11,934 nucleotides of DNA from Flavobacteriaceae bacterium UBA6231 (GCA_002441545.1 DJWL01000031.1:1-11934); one strand, 5' to 3'; counted from the first letter of the stretch, positions 1-8,474 are shown. Notes: generated from the sequence alone by a model not told the origin. Program-made: numbers and translations.

Positions 1-7
1 AATTATT

Positions 8-1441
8 TTAAAATTCGGCGTTTTGTGGCGTTCTAGGAAATGGAATAACATCTCTAATATTTGTCATTCCTGTGGCAAACATTACTAAACGCTCAAACCC
101 TAGCCCAAAACCAGAATGTACGGCTGAACCATATTTACGAAGGTCTAAATACCACCATAATTCTTCTTCATCAATATCAAGGGCTGCCATTTTTTCTTTA
201 AGAACTTCTAAGCGTTCTTCACGTTGAGAACCTCCAACCATTTCTCCAATGCCCGGGAATAAAATATCCATTGCCCTAACTGTTTTGCCATCTTCATTTA
301 AACGCATATAAAATGCTTTTATGTTGGCTGGATAATCAAACAATATTACTGGGCAGTTAAAATGTTTTTCTACAAGGAAACGCTCGTGTTCACTTTGTAA
401 ATCTGCACCCCATTCGTTAATAATATATTTAAATTTCTTTTTCTTGTTTGGTGTACTATTACGAAGAATATCAATGGCCTCTGTATAACTTACTCTTTTA
501 AAGTTGTTTTCAATTACAAAGTTTAATTTTTCAATCAAACTCATCTCACTACGTTCTGCTTGAGGTTTTGATTTTTCTTCATCTAGCAATCTGCTTTCCA
601 AAAAGTCTAAATCTTCTCTATTGTTAGTCAAAACATATTTTAAAACATATTTTAAAAAGTCTTCAGCTAAATCCATATTTCCAGCTAAATCCATAAAAGC
701 CACTTCTGGTTCAATCATCCAGAATTCAGCTAAATGACGAGATGTATTTGAGTTTTCAGCTCTAAATGTTGGTCCAAATGTATAAACTTTTCCTAATGAC
801 ATGGCATAAGTTTCGGCCTCTAACTGCCCTGAAACCGTTAGATTAGTTTCCTTTCCAAAGAAGTCTTTAGAAAAATCAACTTTTCCATCTTCTGTTAACG
901 GCGGATTTTTAGCGTCTAAACCACTTACTCTAAACATTTCTCCGGCACCTTCGGCATCACTTCCTGTAATAATTGGGGCGTGCATATAGAAAAATCCGTT
1001 TTCATTAAAGTATTTATGAATGGCAAATGATAGTGCTGAACGCAATCTCATTACTGCACTAAACGTATTGGTGCGAGTACGTAAGTGGGCGTTTTCTCTT
1101 AAAAATTCAAAAGAATGCTTTTTAGGTTGAATTGGATAGGTTTCAGGATCTGAATCACCTAAAATTTTAATGGTTTTTACATTAATTTCAACCTTTTGTC
1201 CTTTCCCCAAACTTTCAACTAATTCACCTATAATATGAACAGCAGCACCCGTAGTAATGCGTTTTAAAATGGCTTCATCGGTATTTTCAAAATCTACAAC
1301 ACACTGGATATTATTAATTGTTGAACCATCATTTAATGCTATAAAACGATTGGCTCTAAAAGTTCTTACCCAACCTTTAATATTTACTTCTGGGAGTATG
1401 GAGTTATTTGATAATAATTCTGAAACGGTATGTGATTTCAT
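8..1441 (-). CDS. asnS: Asparagine--tRNA ligase (AsnRS)
   Basis: Cytoplasmic class IIb aminoacyl-tRNA synthetase that charges tRNA-Asn with asparagine using ATP. The 477-residue product has the normal length and appears complete. An N-terminal OB-fold anticodon-binding domain covers about residues 18-95 (WVRTFR near 24-29). The catalytic core follows: class II motif 1 around 127-160, motif 2 at 226-246 (FRAENSNTSRHLAEFW) and motif 3 at 444-453 (GFGLGFERLV). The AsnRS-type sequence GSDAEGAGEMF at 160-170 separates it from AspRS. The ATG at 1439-1441 is chosen because the OB-fold begins a few residues later and a consensus promoter lies just upstream. It is the last gene of the minus-strand series and is probably transcribed alone. 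Identification is near certain from the motifs. Confidence 0.98.
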   Translation of the reverse strand: MKSHTVSELLSNNSILPEVNIKGWVRTFRANRFIALNDGSTINNIQCVVDFENTDEAILKRITTGAAVHIIGELVESLGKGQKVEINVKTIKILGDSDPETYPIQPKKHSFEFLRENAHLRTRTNTFSAVMRLRSALSFAIHKYFNENGFFYMHAPIITGSDAEGAGEMFRVSGLDAKNPPLTEDGKVDFSKDFFGKETNLTVSGQLEAETYAMSLGKVYTFGPTFRAENSNTSRHLAEFWMIEPEVAFMDLAGNMDLAEDFLKYVLKYVLTNNREDLDFLESRLLDEEKSKPQAERSEMSLIEKLNFVIENNFKRVSYTEAIDILRNSTPNKKKKFKYIINEWGADLQSEHERFLVEKHFNCPVILFDYPANIKAFYMRLNEDGKTVRAMDILFPGIGEMVGGSQREERLEVLKEKMAALDIDEEELWWYLDLRKYGSAVHSGFGLGFERLVMFATGMTNIRDVIPFPRTPQNAEF

Positions 1442-1461
1442 TGATGTTAAATTTTAAAGTG

Positions 1462-1494
1462 CAAATATAAAGGTTTCAATCATGAAAATTCAAA
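1462..1494 (-). promoter_or_regulatory. asnS promoter (Bacteroidota -33/-7)
   Basis: On the minus strand TTTG (1491-1494) is followed after 21 nt by TATATTTG (1462-1469), which matches the Bacteroidota consensus TTTG-N(about 17-23)-TAnnTTTG. The box lies 20 nt upstream of the asnS ATG, which predicts a short leader. This gives asnS transcription independent of the exporter gene upstream. Confidence 0.75.
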
Positions 1495-1542
1495 TAACAA
1501 ATTCCAAAATGAAGATAAATAGGGATTTGAAATCTAAAAAAA

Positions 1543-3939
1543 TTAGTTTTGTTTGTCTTCTTCCTCTTCTTCAGGAATAATATTAATAGCTGGTTCTCTT
1601 AGTACGTTTTTATTAGCAATGCTTCGTTCTAATGAAAGTAGTAAAGATGGTAGTAAAACTAAGTTAGATAACATAGCAAATAAAAGGGTTATAGATACTA
1701 ATCCTCCTAAAGCAACTGTGCCGCCAAAGCTTGATATTGTAAATACTGAAAACCCAAAAAACAAGACTATAGACGTGTAAAACATGCTAACTCCGGTTTC
1801 ACGAAGTGCAGCGTAAACAGATTTATTAATTCTCCAATGATTGGCTTGTAACTCTTGCCTGTATTTAGCTAAAAAGTGAATAGTATCATCTACCGATATT
1901 CCAAAAGCAATACTAAAAACTAATATGGTCGATGGTTTAATAGGAACCCCTAAATACCCCATTAACCCAGCAGTTATTAATAATGGAAGTAAGTTTGGAA
2001 TTAAGGAAACTATAATCATTTTAAATGACCTAAACAGATAGGCCATAAATAGTGAAATTAAAAATATAGCAAGTGTTAAAGAAACTGCCAGATTTTTAAC
2101 CAAGTATTTCGTTCCTTTTTGAAAAACCAAAGCCTTTCCGGTCATGGTAACATTGTACAGGTCTTTTGGGAAAACATTACTAATTTTATTTTGGATATTT
2201 TCTTCGATATGCTCCATTTTATCAGTTCCAATATCTTTCATAAAGGTTGTGATACGGGCATATTGACCTGTACTATCAACAAAGTTTTTAAACAAATCTA
2301 CATTAGATGTTGAGTTTTTAGCATATGATAAAATAAAACTGTTTTCTTGTGATGTTGGTAACTGATAATGTTTAGGATTCCCATTGTAGTAAGCTTGTTT
2401 TGAATATTTTACTAAGCTAACTACTGAAATTGGTTTGGATAATTCTGGTGTTTCAATAATTAAATCTTCAAGCTCATTCATGCGTTTTAAGGTAGACAAT
2501 TTCATAACCCCTTTTTTACGCTTGGTATCAACCATAATTTCTAAAGGCATAATGCCATTAAACTCTTCTTCAAAAAACTTAATATCATTATAAAACTCAG
2601 TTTTTTTAGGCATATCCTCAATGAGGCTTCCAGAAATTTTAATTTGATAAATCCCTATAAAACTTAAAATAAGAAGTAAAACAGAGATTCCATAAATAGC
2701 AATTCGTTTTTGTTTTACTATACGTTCAATCCAACTTACAAAATAAGTAACCCAGCGTCTGTTTAAGTGTTCTAAATGACGCTCTTTAGGATACGGTAAA
2801 AACGAATATAAAATAGGAATTATAAGAATGCATAAAATAAAAATAGCTAAAATACTTAGTGAGGCAACTGTACCAAATTCTTTTAATAATTTACTTTCAG
2901 TTAAAATAAATGTAGCAAAACCAGATGCCGTTGTAACATTTGTCATTAACGTGGCATTTCCTATTTTGGTAATAACACGTTGTAATGATTTTACTTTATT
3001 GCCATGTAGTTTAACTTCGTGTTGATATTTATTAATTAAGAAAATACAGTTAGGTATTCCAATAACAATAATTAATGGCGGAATGAGTGCTGTTAGTACT
3101 GTTATTTCATAATTTAATAAACCTAGAATGCCAAAGGTCCACATGACTCCAGTACAAACTACAATTAGAGAAATTAATGTTGCTCTAATAGATCTAAAAA
3201 AGAAAAAGAAAATTAGTGAGGTAACCAACAAAGCTGCACCAATAAACAATCCTATTTCATCAACAATGTTTTGTGAATTTAGTGTGCGAATGTATGGCAT
3301 TCCGGAAACTCTAACATCTACATTGTTTGCGGTTTCAAAAGCCTCAATTTTTGGTTGCAACACAGAAATTACAAAGTCCTTTCTAACGCCAGTATTTACA
3401 ATATCTTTTTTAAGATAGATGGCGGTTCTAATGGTTTTTGTTTCTTTATTAAACAAAAAGTTGTCGTAAAAAGGATATTTTTTAAAAAGATCATCTTCTA
3501 AAGTTTCGATTTGTTCAATAGAAGCAATGGAGTCTTTTATAAAAGGTTCGAGAACAAATTTTTCGTTTATGGTATCTTTTACAAGTTTTTGTAAATCTTT
3601 AATTGATAGAACGGTTTCTACTTCTTTGTATTTCTTAAAATCATCAGAAAGCTTGTTCCAAGCATTTAATTTTTCAACCGTAAAAAGGGTAGAGTCTTTT
3701 ATTCCTAGAACTATAAGGTTTCCTTCTTCGCCAAAAATTTTTAAAAAGTTGTTATAGGTAATATTTACTTCGTTGTCATCTGGCAATAAATTTGCTTCAG
3801 TATATGTAAAACGCATATTCTTCCATTGGAAGCTGAAGAAAATTGTTATGATTATTAAAACAACAAGAATGGCTATTTTATTGCGTAAAATGACTCTAGC
3901 AATGATGTCCCAAAAATCTTTTGTAAATAGTTTTAACAT
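1543..3939 (-). CDS. RND/MMPL-family transporter (putative exporter)
   Basis: Inner-membrane RND-superfamily protein of the two-repeat MMPL/COG1033 type, 798 residues. The substrate is unknown; relatives move lipids or other hydrophobic molecules using the proton gradient. Each half has one leading membrane helix (about 21-39 and 412-431), a large extracytoplasmic loop (about 40-225 and 432-610), and a five-helix bundle (about 228-382 and 615-770), giving about 12 segments. The second half keeps the acidic pair expected for proton coupling in the fourth helix (GISVDDTIHFLAKY, 680-693; D684, D685). The matching site of the first half reads GIPNCIFLINKY (294-305) with no acidic residue. The tail is strongly acidic (EEEEED, 790-795). 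The start at 3939 is supported by a TACCTTTG box 20 nt upstream. There is no partner membrane-fusion protein or TolC next to it, so it is not a typical tripartite drug pump. Confidence 0.9.
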   Translation of the reverse strand: MLKLFTKDFWDIIARVILRNKIAILVVLIIITIFFSFQWKNMRFTYTEANLLPDDNEVNITYNNFLKIFGEEGNLIVLGIKDSTLFTVEKLNAWNKLSDDFKKYKEVETVLSIKDLQKLVKDTINEKFVLEPFIKDSIASIEQIETLEDDLFKKYPFYDNFLFNKETKTIRTAIYLKKDIVNTGVRKDFVISVLQPKIEAFETANNVDVRVSGMPYIRTLNSQNIVDEIGLFIGAALLVTSLIFFFFFRSIRATLISLIVVCTGVMWTFGILGLLNYEITVLTALIPPLIIVIGIPNCIFLINKYQHEVKLHGNKVKSLQRVITKIGNATLMTNVTTASGFATFILTESKLLKEFGTVASLSILAIFILCILIIPILYSFLPYPKERHLEHLNRRWVTYFVSWIERIVKQKRIAIYGISVLLLILSFIGIYQIKISGSLIEDMPKKTEFYNDIKFFEEEFNGIMPLEIMVDTKRKKGVMKLSTLKRMNELEDLIIETPELSKPISVVSLVKYSKQAYYNGNPKHYQLPTSQENSFILSYAKNSTSNVDLFKNFVDSTGQYARITTFMKDIGTDKMEHIEENIQNKISNVFPKDLYNVTMTGKALVFQKGTKYLVKNLAVSLTLAIFLISLFMAYLFRSFKMIIVSLIPNLLPLLITAGLMGYLGVPIKPSTILVFSIAFGISVDDTIHFLAKYRQELQANHWRINKSVYAALRETGVSMFYTSIVLFFGFSVFTISSFGGTVALGGLVSITLLFAMLSNLVLLPSLLLSLERSIANKNVLREPAINIIPEEEEEDKQN

Positions 3940-3958
3940 ACTTTGTTTAAAAGATTGG

Positions 3959-3966
3959 CAAAGGTA
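3959..3966 (-). promoter_or_regulatory. Probable -7 box of the RND exporter gene
   Basis: The minus strand reads TACCTTTG, an exact match to TAnnTTTG, ending 19 nt before the exporter ATG. No TTG is found at the expected 17-23 nt distance upstream. It may be a weak or factor-dependent promoter, or a chance match in A/T-rich DNA. Confidence 0.4.
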
Positions 3967-3998
3967 GAAAAAACTATGTATTAGATATGTTTATAGTG

Positions 3999-5270
3999 TT
4001 ATAATGTTAAGTTAAATGTAAATTTAAAAGCAACATTGTCACCAATATCTGGCAAGTGATAAGCACCATAACGGTATGTAAAACTTAATCCAAAACCAAA
4101 CAAAAGTTTATTGAGTTCAAAACCAGATTCCGTATAACCTTTGTTTAAATTATTGAAGGTAATATTTTGGTGCCTTTCAATATTATTTATATCGCCTAAA
4201 GCATATCTTGATATTAAAACGAGTTGTGGTTTAAATCGTGCTGAAATATTAAAAGGATTAAAGAAATGTTTTAATTGGGCAGTAACTAGTCTGTCTGAAA
4301 AAAACTCATTAAAAAACATAGTTTCAAAACTTGTTATGCCAGCAACTGAAAAACGTTGTAATATGGTTTCTTTGTTAAGATTGTTTGGATAAGCGTGGTA
4401 TAAATGCGTTAACGGCGTGTCTCCTTTTGTTATGCCAGAAACTATTATTAATTCAGAAAGCGCATTGTTAGCTTGTTTTATTTGACAAATAGTTCTAAAA
4501 TCTATTTTATAAAAACTAAAATCATTTTCACTTAAACCTTTAATGCTTTTAGTGTATTGAAATGTGAATTTCGGATAACCGTTTTTTACTTCTTTGTAAC
4601 TGTTATTAACTAATTCATATTTACTAAACGGATTCCATTCTAACGATGTTTTTATAATGCTTAGATGAAAAGTATCATAATTATTGTCATTTATTGCAAA
4701 TGTATAATTGTAAGTTGGAACTATATAACTAAGAGCTAATTGAGTTTCTGTTTGAATTTTTGGACTAAACTGATGTTCTATTGAAATAGCTCTTGTTGTA
4801 TGTTTGTGAAATAGACTTATATTTAATAAACGAGGTTCAAACAGTTGAAACAGGCGCTTATCAGTTAAAAATACCGAGCTTCCAGATTCTTGCAAATCAT
4901 CTGTATAAGAGGTGTTTAACCAAGTATTTGTTTTTTCGTTTAATCTTAAACCAGCACCAAAGCTATATTTAAATCTATGATCTCTAAAACCATAAACCAG
5001 GTAAGTATTTAGTCTTAATTTTTCTGAAAAATCATCATTTGTAATGCCTCCAAGACCAGTTCTTAAAGCTTCATACTGGTTATATTTTACCAAGTATTTT
5101 AAATCAAAGTTAAAGTATTTTGTGGGAAAGTAACCATTTCCTAACTGTTTGAAAAACTCACTTTGCTTTAAGGTGTCTTTTTCTTTTACAGAAGAATTTA
5201 TTGAGTCATTTTGAGAATACAGCACGCTTGAAAATATAAATAAGAAAAAAAATGTGCTGATTTTTAACAT
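3999..5270 (-). CDS. DUF5686-like outer-membrane beta-barrel protein, short form
   Basis: Predicted outer-membrane protein of 423 residues with an N-terminal Sec signal peptide (hydrophobic core 6-18, probable cleavage after LYS at 17-19). The mature part shows alternating aromatic and polar beta-strand patterns to the end (FKFTFNLTL), as in a barrel. Stretches such as NQYEALRTGLGG (64-75), YTDDLQESG (122-130), LFEPRLLN (143-150) and PLTHLYHAYPNN (286-297) resemble, from memory, the C-terminal half of flavobacterial DUF5686/carboxypeptidase-regulatory-like proteins. Those are usually about 800 residues with a CarboxypepD_reg-like domain at the front. That front half is absent here, yet the signal peptide joins directly to the barrel, so the gene looks intact rather than broken. 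Function is unknown. It lies 59 nt before the exporter gene and just behind the frr terminator, so its promoter must be within about 60 bp or supplied by read-through. Confidence 0.75.
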   Translation of the reverse strand: MLKISTFFFLFIFSSVLYSQNDSINSSVKEKDTLKQSEFFKQLGNGYFPTKYFNFDLKYLVKYNQYEALRTGLGGITNDDFSEKLRLNTYLVYGFRDHRFKYSFGAGLRLNEKTNTWLNTSYTDDLQESGSSVFLTDKRLFQLFEPRLLNISLFHKHTTRAISIEHQFSPKIQTETQLALSYIVPTYNYTFAINDNNYDTFHLSIIKTSLEWNPFSKYELVNNSYKEVKNGYPKFTFQYTKSIKGLSENDFSFYKIDFRTICQIKQANNALSELIIVSGITKGDTPLTHLYHAYPNNLNKETILQRFSVAGITSFETMFFNEFFSDRLVTAQLKHFFNPFNISARFKPQLVLISRYALGDINNIERHQNITFNNLNKGYTESGFELNKLLFGFGLSFTYRYGAYHLPDIGDNVAFKFTFNLTL

Positions 5271-5296
5271 TGCTAAAAATGAAAAATTAAATATTT

Positions 5297-5326
5297 AAAA
5301 AAGAAGCGACTTAAATGTCGCTTCTT
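5297..5326 (-). terminator. Intrinsic terminator of frr
   Basis: Perfect 10-bp inverted repeat (5301-5310 AAGAAGCGAC with 5317-5326 GTCGCTTCTT) and a 6-nt loop. Read on the minus strand it is followed by TTTT (5300-5297), with two more T in the stem end. It starts 3 nt after the frr stop codon and closes the pyrH-frr unit. Confidence 0.9.
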
Positions 5327-5329
5327 AAT

Positions 5330-5887
5330 TTATACTGTCATGATTTCTCTCTCTTTGACTTCAAGAATGTCATCAATTTTTTTAACGTACTTATCTGTTA
5401 AATGTTGTATATCAATTTCTGCATTCTTTTTAAGATCTTCAGAAACATCATCAGATTTTTTAATTTCATTATTGGCATCTTTTCTAGCGCTTCTAACTCC
5501 AATTTTAGCATCTTCAGCTTCAGCTTTAGCTTGCTTTGCAAGATCTCTACGGCGTTCTTCTGTTAATGGTGGAACATTGATAATGATTGTTTCACCATTA
5601 TTCATAGGGTTAAAACCTAAATTGGCAATCATAATACCTTTCTCAATTTCTTGAAGCATACTTCTTTCCCAAGGTTGAACCGTAATAGTTCTCCCATCTG
5701 GTGTATTCACATTGGAAACTTGGCTTAATGGTGTCTGAGAACCATAATAATTTACCATTACACTTCCTAACATTGCGGGACTTGCTTTTCCGGCCCTAAT
5801 ATTTGCTAACTGTTTTTCTAAATGCTTAAGGGCATTATCCATAGACTCTTGTGCTGAGTCTAAAATGAATTGTATGTCTTCATTCAT
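5330..5887 (-). CDS. frr: Ribosome recycling factor
   Basis: Cytoplasmic factor that, together with EF-G, splits the post-termination ribosome so that subunits can be reused. The 185-residue length is that of the family. The N-terminal helix of domain I is followed by the conserved ANIRAGKASPAML (28-40). The beta-rich domain II includes GSQTPLSQVSNV (49-60) and TVQPWE (69-74). The C-terminal helical pair of domain I carries PPLTEERRRDLAKQAK (106-121) and ends KEREIMTV. The start ATG (5885-5887) is 44 nt after the pyrH stop with no terminator between, so pyrH and frr are most likely one operon. A strong intrinsic terminator follows at once. Confidence 0.98.
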   Translation of the reverse strand: MNEDIQFILDSAQESMDNALKHLEKQLANIRAGKASPAMLGSVMVNYYGSQTPLSQVSNVNTPDGRTITVQPWERSMLQEIEKGIMIANLGFNPMNNGETIIINVPPLTEERRRDLAKQAKAEAEDAKIGVRSARKDANNEIKKSDDVSEDLKKNAEIDIQHLTDKYVKKIDDILEVKEREIMTV

Positions 5888-5931
5888 TATTATAAAACTT
5901 TAATTTTAATTAATATAAAAAACAATAGTGT

Positions 5932-6639
5932 TTAACAATTAACTTCTGTGCCAATATTTTCACCAGAAACTACTTTAAATAGGTTTCCTTTTTTATTCAT
6001 ATCAAAAACAATAATTGGTAGTTCGTTTTCTTGACTTAATGTAAAAGCAGTTGTATCCATGACTTTCAAGCCTTTTCTAATAACTTCGTCGAAAGAAATA
6101 GTATCAAATTTAATGGCTTTTGAATCTTTTTCTGGATCTACATTGTAAATACCGTCTACACGAGTTCCTTTTAAAATAACATCTGCTTCAATTTCAATAG
6201 CTCTTAAAACCGCTGCAGAATCTGTTGTAAAATATGGATTTCCAGTGCCACCACCAAAAATTACAACACGCCCTTTTTCTAAATGACGTATTGCTCTTCT
6301 TCTTATAAATGGTTCTGCTACTTCGTTAATTTTAATGGCCGATTGTAATCGAGTAGGAATTCCTGCATTTTCTAAAGCACTTTGTAATGCTAAACCATTT
6401 ATTACAGTTGCAAGCATACCCATATGATCTCCTTGAACTCGATCCATACCTTTGCTAGCACCAGCTACACCTCTAAAAATGTTTCCACCACCAATAACAA
6501 TGGCTACTTCTACACCTAAATCAGTAATGGTTTTAATGTCTTCAGCATATTCTGATAATCGTTCTGGGTCAATACCGTATTGACGATTTCCCATTAAGGC
6601 TTCACCAGATAATTTTAGTAGGATTCTTTTATACTTCAT
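5932..6639 (-). CDS. pyrH: UMP kinase (uridylate kinase)
   Basis: Bacterial UMP kinase of the amino-acid-kinase fold, which phosphorylates UMP to UDP with ATP in pyrimidine nucleotide synthesis. It is not related to eukaryotic UMP/CMP kinases. The 235 residues match the family. Visible motifs are LLKLSGEAL (7-15) with the phosphate-binding lysine, GGGNIFRG (50-57), DHMGMLATVINGLAL (71-85), the nucleotide-binding GGGTGNPYFTTDSAA (129-143), and KGTRVDGIYNVDP (157-169). In well-studied members the enzyme is a hexamer, inhibited by UTP and often activated by GTP. It lies between the tsf terminator and frr, with its own -7 box just upstream, which fits transcription as pyrH-frr. Confidence 0.98.
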   Translation of the reverse strand: MKYKRILLKLSGEALMGNRQYGIDPERLSEYAEDIKTITDLGVEVAIVIGGGNIFRGVAGASKGMDRVQGDHMGMLATVINGLALQSALENAGIPTRLQSAIKINEVAEPFIRRRAIRHLEKGRVVIFGGGTGNPYFTTDSAAVLRAIEIEADVILKGTRVDGIYNVDPEKDSKAIKFDTISFDEVIRKGLKVMDTTAFTLSQENELPIIVFDMNKKGNLFKVVSGENIGTEVNC

Positions 6640-6658
6640 AACGTCTTTAAAAGTTTAG

Positions 6659-6666
6659 CAAAATTA
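6659..6666 (-). promoter_or_regulatory. Probable -7 box for pyrH-frr
   Basis: The minus strand reads TAATTTTG, an exact TAnnTTTG, 19 nt upstream of the pyrH ATG and downstream of the tsf terminator, which is where a promoter is needed. No TTG is seen 17-23 nt further upstream, so the -33 element is weak or missing. Confidence 0.5.
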
Positions 6667-6694
6667 CATAATTTTTTTTGTTTTTAAATTATAA

Positions 6695-6726
6695 AAAAAG
6701 CCTCTCAAATTAATGAGAAGCTTTTT
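6695..6726 (-). terminator. Intrinsic terminator of tsf
   Basis: A 13-bp stem (6695-6707 with 6714-6726) and 6-nt loop, 26 nt after the tsf stop. The one imperfect pair is C opposite A on the plus strand but a U-G wobble in minus-strand RNA, so it folds best when transcribed from tsf. The 3' arm ends in a run of seven T on the minus strand (plus A 6693-6699). Confidence 0.85.
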
Positions 6727-6752
6727 AAAATATAGATGGTTATGCTTTAAGA

Positions 6753-7577
6753 TTAACCTAAAGCAACTCTTTTAAAGTTTACAACTTTTACATCTTTACC
6801 AATTGATTTTACATAATCAGCCACACTTAATTTGCTGTCTTTAATAAAATCTTGATTTACTAATGTATTGTCTTTAAAGAAACGGTTTAATTTACCTTTA
6901 GCAATGTTGTCTAACATAGCTTCTGGTTTTCCTTCTTGGCGTAATTGATCTTTAGCTATTTCAATTTCTTTATCAATAATAGAAGCATCAACAGCATCTT
7001 GGTCTAATGCAATAGGATTCATTGCAGCTGCTTGCATTGCAACGTCTTTAGCTACAGTTTCTGAACCGTCAACACTAGCAGATAAACCTACTAGGGTTGC
7101 TATTTTGTTTCCAGAATGTATATATGAACCAACAAAAGGAGCTTGAATTTTTTCAAACGCAGTGATTTCTAATTTTTCACCGATAACACCTGTTTGTTCA
7201 ATTAATTTTTCAGCAACAGAAAGGCCACCAAAATCAGCAGATAAAAATTCTTCTTTAGAAGCATAATTAAACGCTAATTCAGCTAATTGATTTGCTAAAT
7301 TTACAAAGCTTTCATTTTTACCAACAAAGTCCGTTTCACATCCTAATACAATAGCAACGCCAACAGTTTTATCGTCGCTTACTTTTGCAATTGCAGCACC
7401 TTCGGTTGATGCTCTGTCTGCTCTGTTAGCTGCAACTTTTTGCCCTTTTTTGCGTAAAATTTCAATAGCTTTTTCAAAATCTCCTTCAGCTTCAACTAAA
7501 GCTTTTTTACAATCCATCATTCCTGCACCAGTAGTTTGTCTTAATTTGTTTACTTCAGCAGCGGTTATATTTGCCAT
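6753..7577 (-). CDS. tsf: Translation elongation factor Ts
   Basis: Guanine-nucleotide exchange factor that releases GDP from EF-Tu. The 274 residues are close to the usual bacterial length. The N-terminal UBA-like domain occupies about 1-50 (VNKLRQTTGAGMMDCKKAL, 9-27). The core with the EF-Tu contact motif TDFVGKNESF begins at 82. Further conserved blocks include VAMQAAAMNP and KLNRFFKDNTLVNQDF, the latter typical of the C-terminal module. The ATG at 7575-7577 is followed by the canonical MANITAAEV. It lies 93 nt downstream of rpsB, the usual partner, but a strong hairpin stands in the gap. Its expression may therefore be a reduced share of rpsB transcription. Confidence 0.98.
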   Translation of the reverse strand: MANITAAEVNKLRQTTGAGMMDCKKALVEAEGDFEKAIEILRKKGQKVAANRADRASTEGAAIAKVSDDKTVGVAIVLGCETDFVGKNESFVNLANQLAELAFNYASKEEFLSADFGGLSVAEKLIEQTGVIGEKLEITAFEKIQAPFVGSYIHSGNKIATLVGLSASVDGSETVAKDVAMQAAAMNPIALDQDAVDASIIDKEIEIAKDQLRQEGKPEAMLDNIAKGKLNRFFKDNTLVNQDFIKDSKLSVADYVKSIGKDVKVVNFKRVALG

Positions 7578-7597
7578 AGATTTATTTTTTTAAAAAT

Positions 7598-7647
7598 TTA
7601 AAAAGTCGTTCAATTGGTTTCTCTTAAAGAAAAGAATTAAACGACTT
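7598..7647 (-). terminator. Hairpin between rpsB and tsf (terminator or attenuator)
   Basis: Long stem-loop in minus-strand RNA. AAGTCGTT (7603-7610) pairs with 7640-7647, then 7611/7639 form a G-U wobble (mismatched on the plus strand), AATT pairs AATT (7612-7615 with 7635-7638), then comes a 2x2 internal loop, a 5-bp stem (7618-7622 with 7628-7632) and a 5-nt loop. In the transcript a T run follows: TTTTT including the stem end, then AAA and TTTTT. The tsf ATG is 25 nt beyond the stem. It looks like an intrinsic terminator inside what is normally one operon, so partial termination is likely. Confidence 0.7.
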
Positions 7648-7670
7648 AATGTATGTTATATTAATATTAT

Positions 7671-8474
7671 TTATTCTTCTTCTTCAGCAACAAATTTCTT
7701 AGCTTTTGCTAATGCATTTGCTTTTTCAGTTGCAACTACTTCATCGTTAAAAGTATCATCGCCTTCTTCTGAAGCATCTTTTTCAGCTTTACGTTCTAAT
7801 AATCCTTCACTGATTGAATTTGTAACATGAGTTAAAATTTTATCAATTGATTTTGAAGCGTCATCATTTGCTGGGATAACATAATCAACTTGACGTGGAT
7901 CAGAGTTGGTATCTACCATTGCAAAAATTGGAATGTTTAATTTTTGTGCTTCTTTAATTGCTATGTGCTCACGTTTGATATCAACAACAAATAATGCCCC
8001 TGGTAAACGTGTCATGTCACTAATAGAACCTAAGTTTTTTTCTAACTTAGCTCTTAAACGATCTACTTGTAAACGTTCCTTTTTAGAAAGCGTTAAAAAA
8101 GTACCGTCTTTCTTCATTCTATCAATTGAAGCCATTTTTTTAACGGCTTTTCTAATAGTAACAAAGTTAGTTAGCATACCACCTGGCCATCTTTCTGTGA
8201 TGTAAGGCATGTTGATAGCTGTTGCTTTTTCGGCAACTATATCTTTAGCTTGTTTTTTTGTTGCAACAAATAAAATTTTACGACCAGAGTTAGCAATTTT
8301 GCTAAGTGCTGCTCCTGCTTCTTCTATTTTAGCTGCTGTTTTATAAAGGTTGATAATATGGATGCCATTGCGCTCCATATATACGTAAGGAGCCATGTTT
8401 GGATCCCACTTACGTGTGAGGTGACCGAAGTGAACACCTGCTTCAAGTAATTCTTTTACTTCTACTTTTGCCAT
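7671..8474 (-). CDS. rpsB: 30S ribosomal protein S2
   Basis: Small-subunit ribosomal protein S2, bound late in 30S assembly and needed with S1 for mRNA binding. The product is 267 residues. The N-terminus carries the signature LLEAGVHFGHLTRKW (9-23), and the central part includes the conserved ITERWPGGMLTNF and PGALFVVD segments. After about residue 229 there is a charged tail rich in acidic residues that ends EEEE, an extension beyond the E. coli core. The start ATG (8472-8474) gives the canonical MAKVEVKELLEAG. No clear TAnnTTTG promoter is seen in the 183-nt spacer behind rpsI, so transcription may continue from rplM-rpsI. Confidence 0.98.
   Translation of the reverse strand: MAKVEVKELLEAGVHFGHLTRKWDPNMAPYVYMERNGIHIINLYKTAAKIEEAGAALSKIANSGRKILFVATKKQAKDIVAEKATAINMPYITERWPGGMLTNFVTIRKAVKKMASIDRMKKDGTFLTLSKKERLQVDRLRAKLEKNLGSISDMTRLPGALFVVDIKREHIAIKEAQKLNIPIFAMVDTNSDPRQVDYVIPANDDASKSIDKILTHVTNSISEGLLERKAEKDASEEGDDTFNDEVVATEKANALAKAKKFVAEEEE

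Noticed and set aside
1553..3967. Several plus-strand open frames opposite the RND exporter gene
   Set aside because: They are antisense shadows of a well-supported membrane protein gene, with no start context or recognisable domains.
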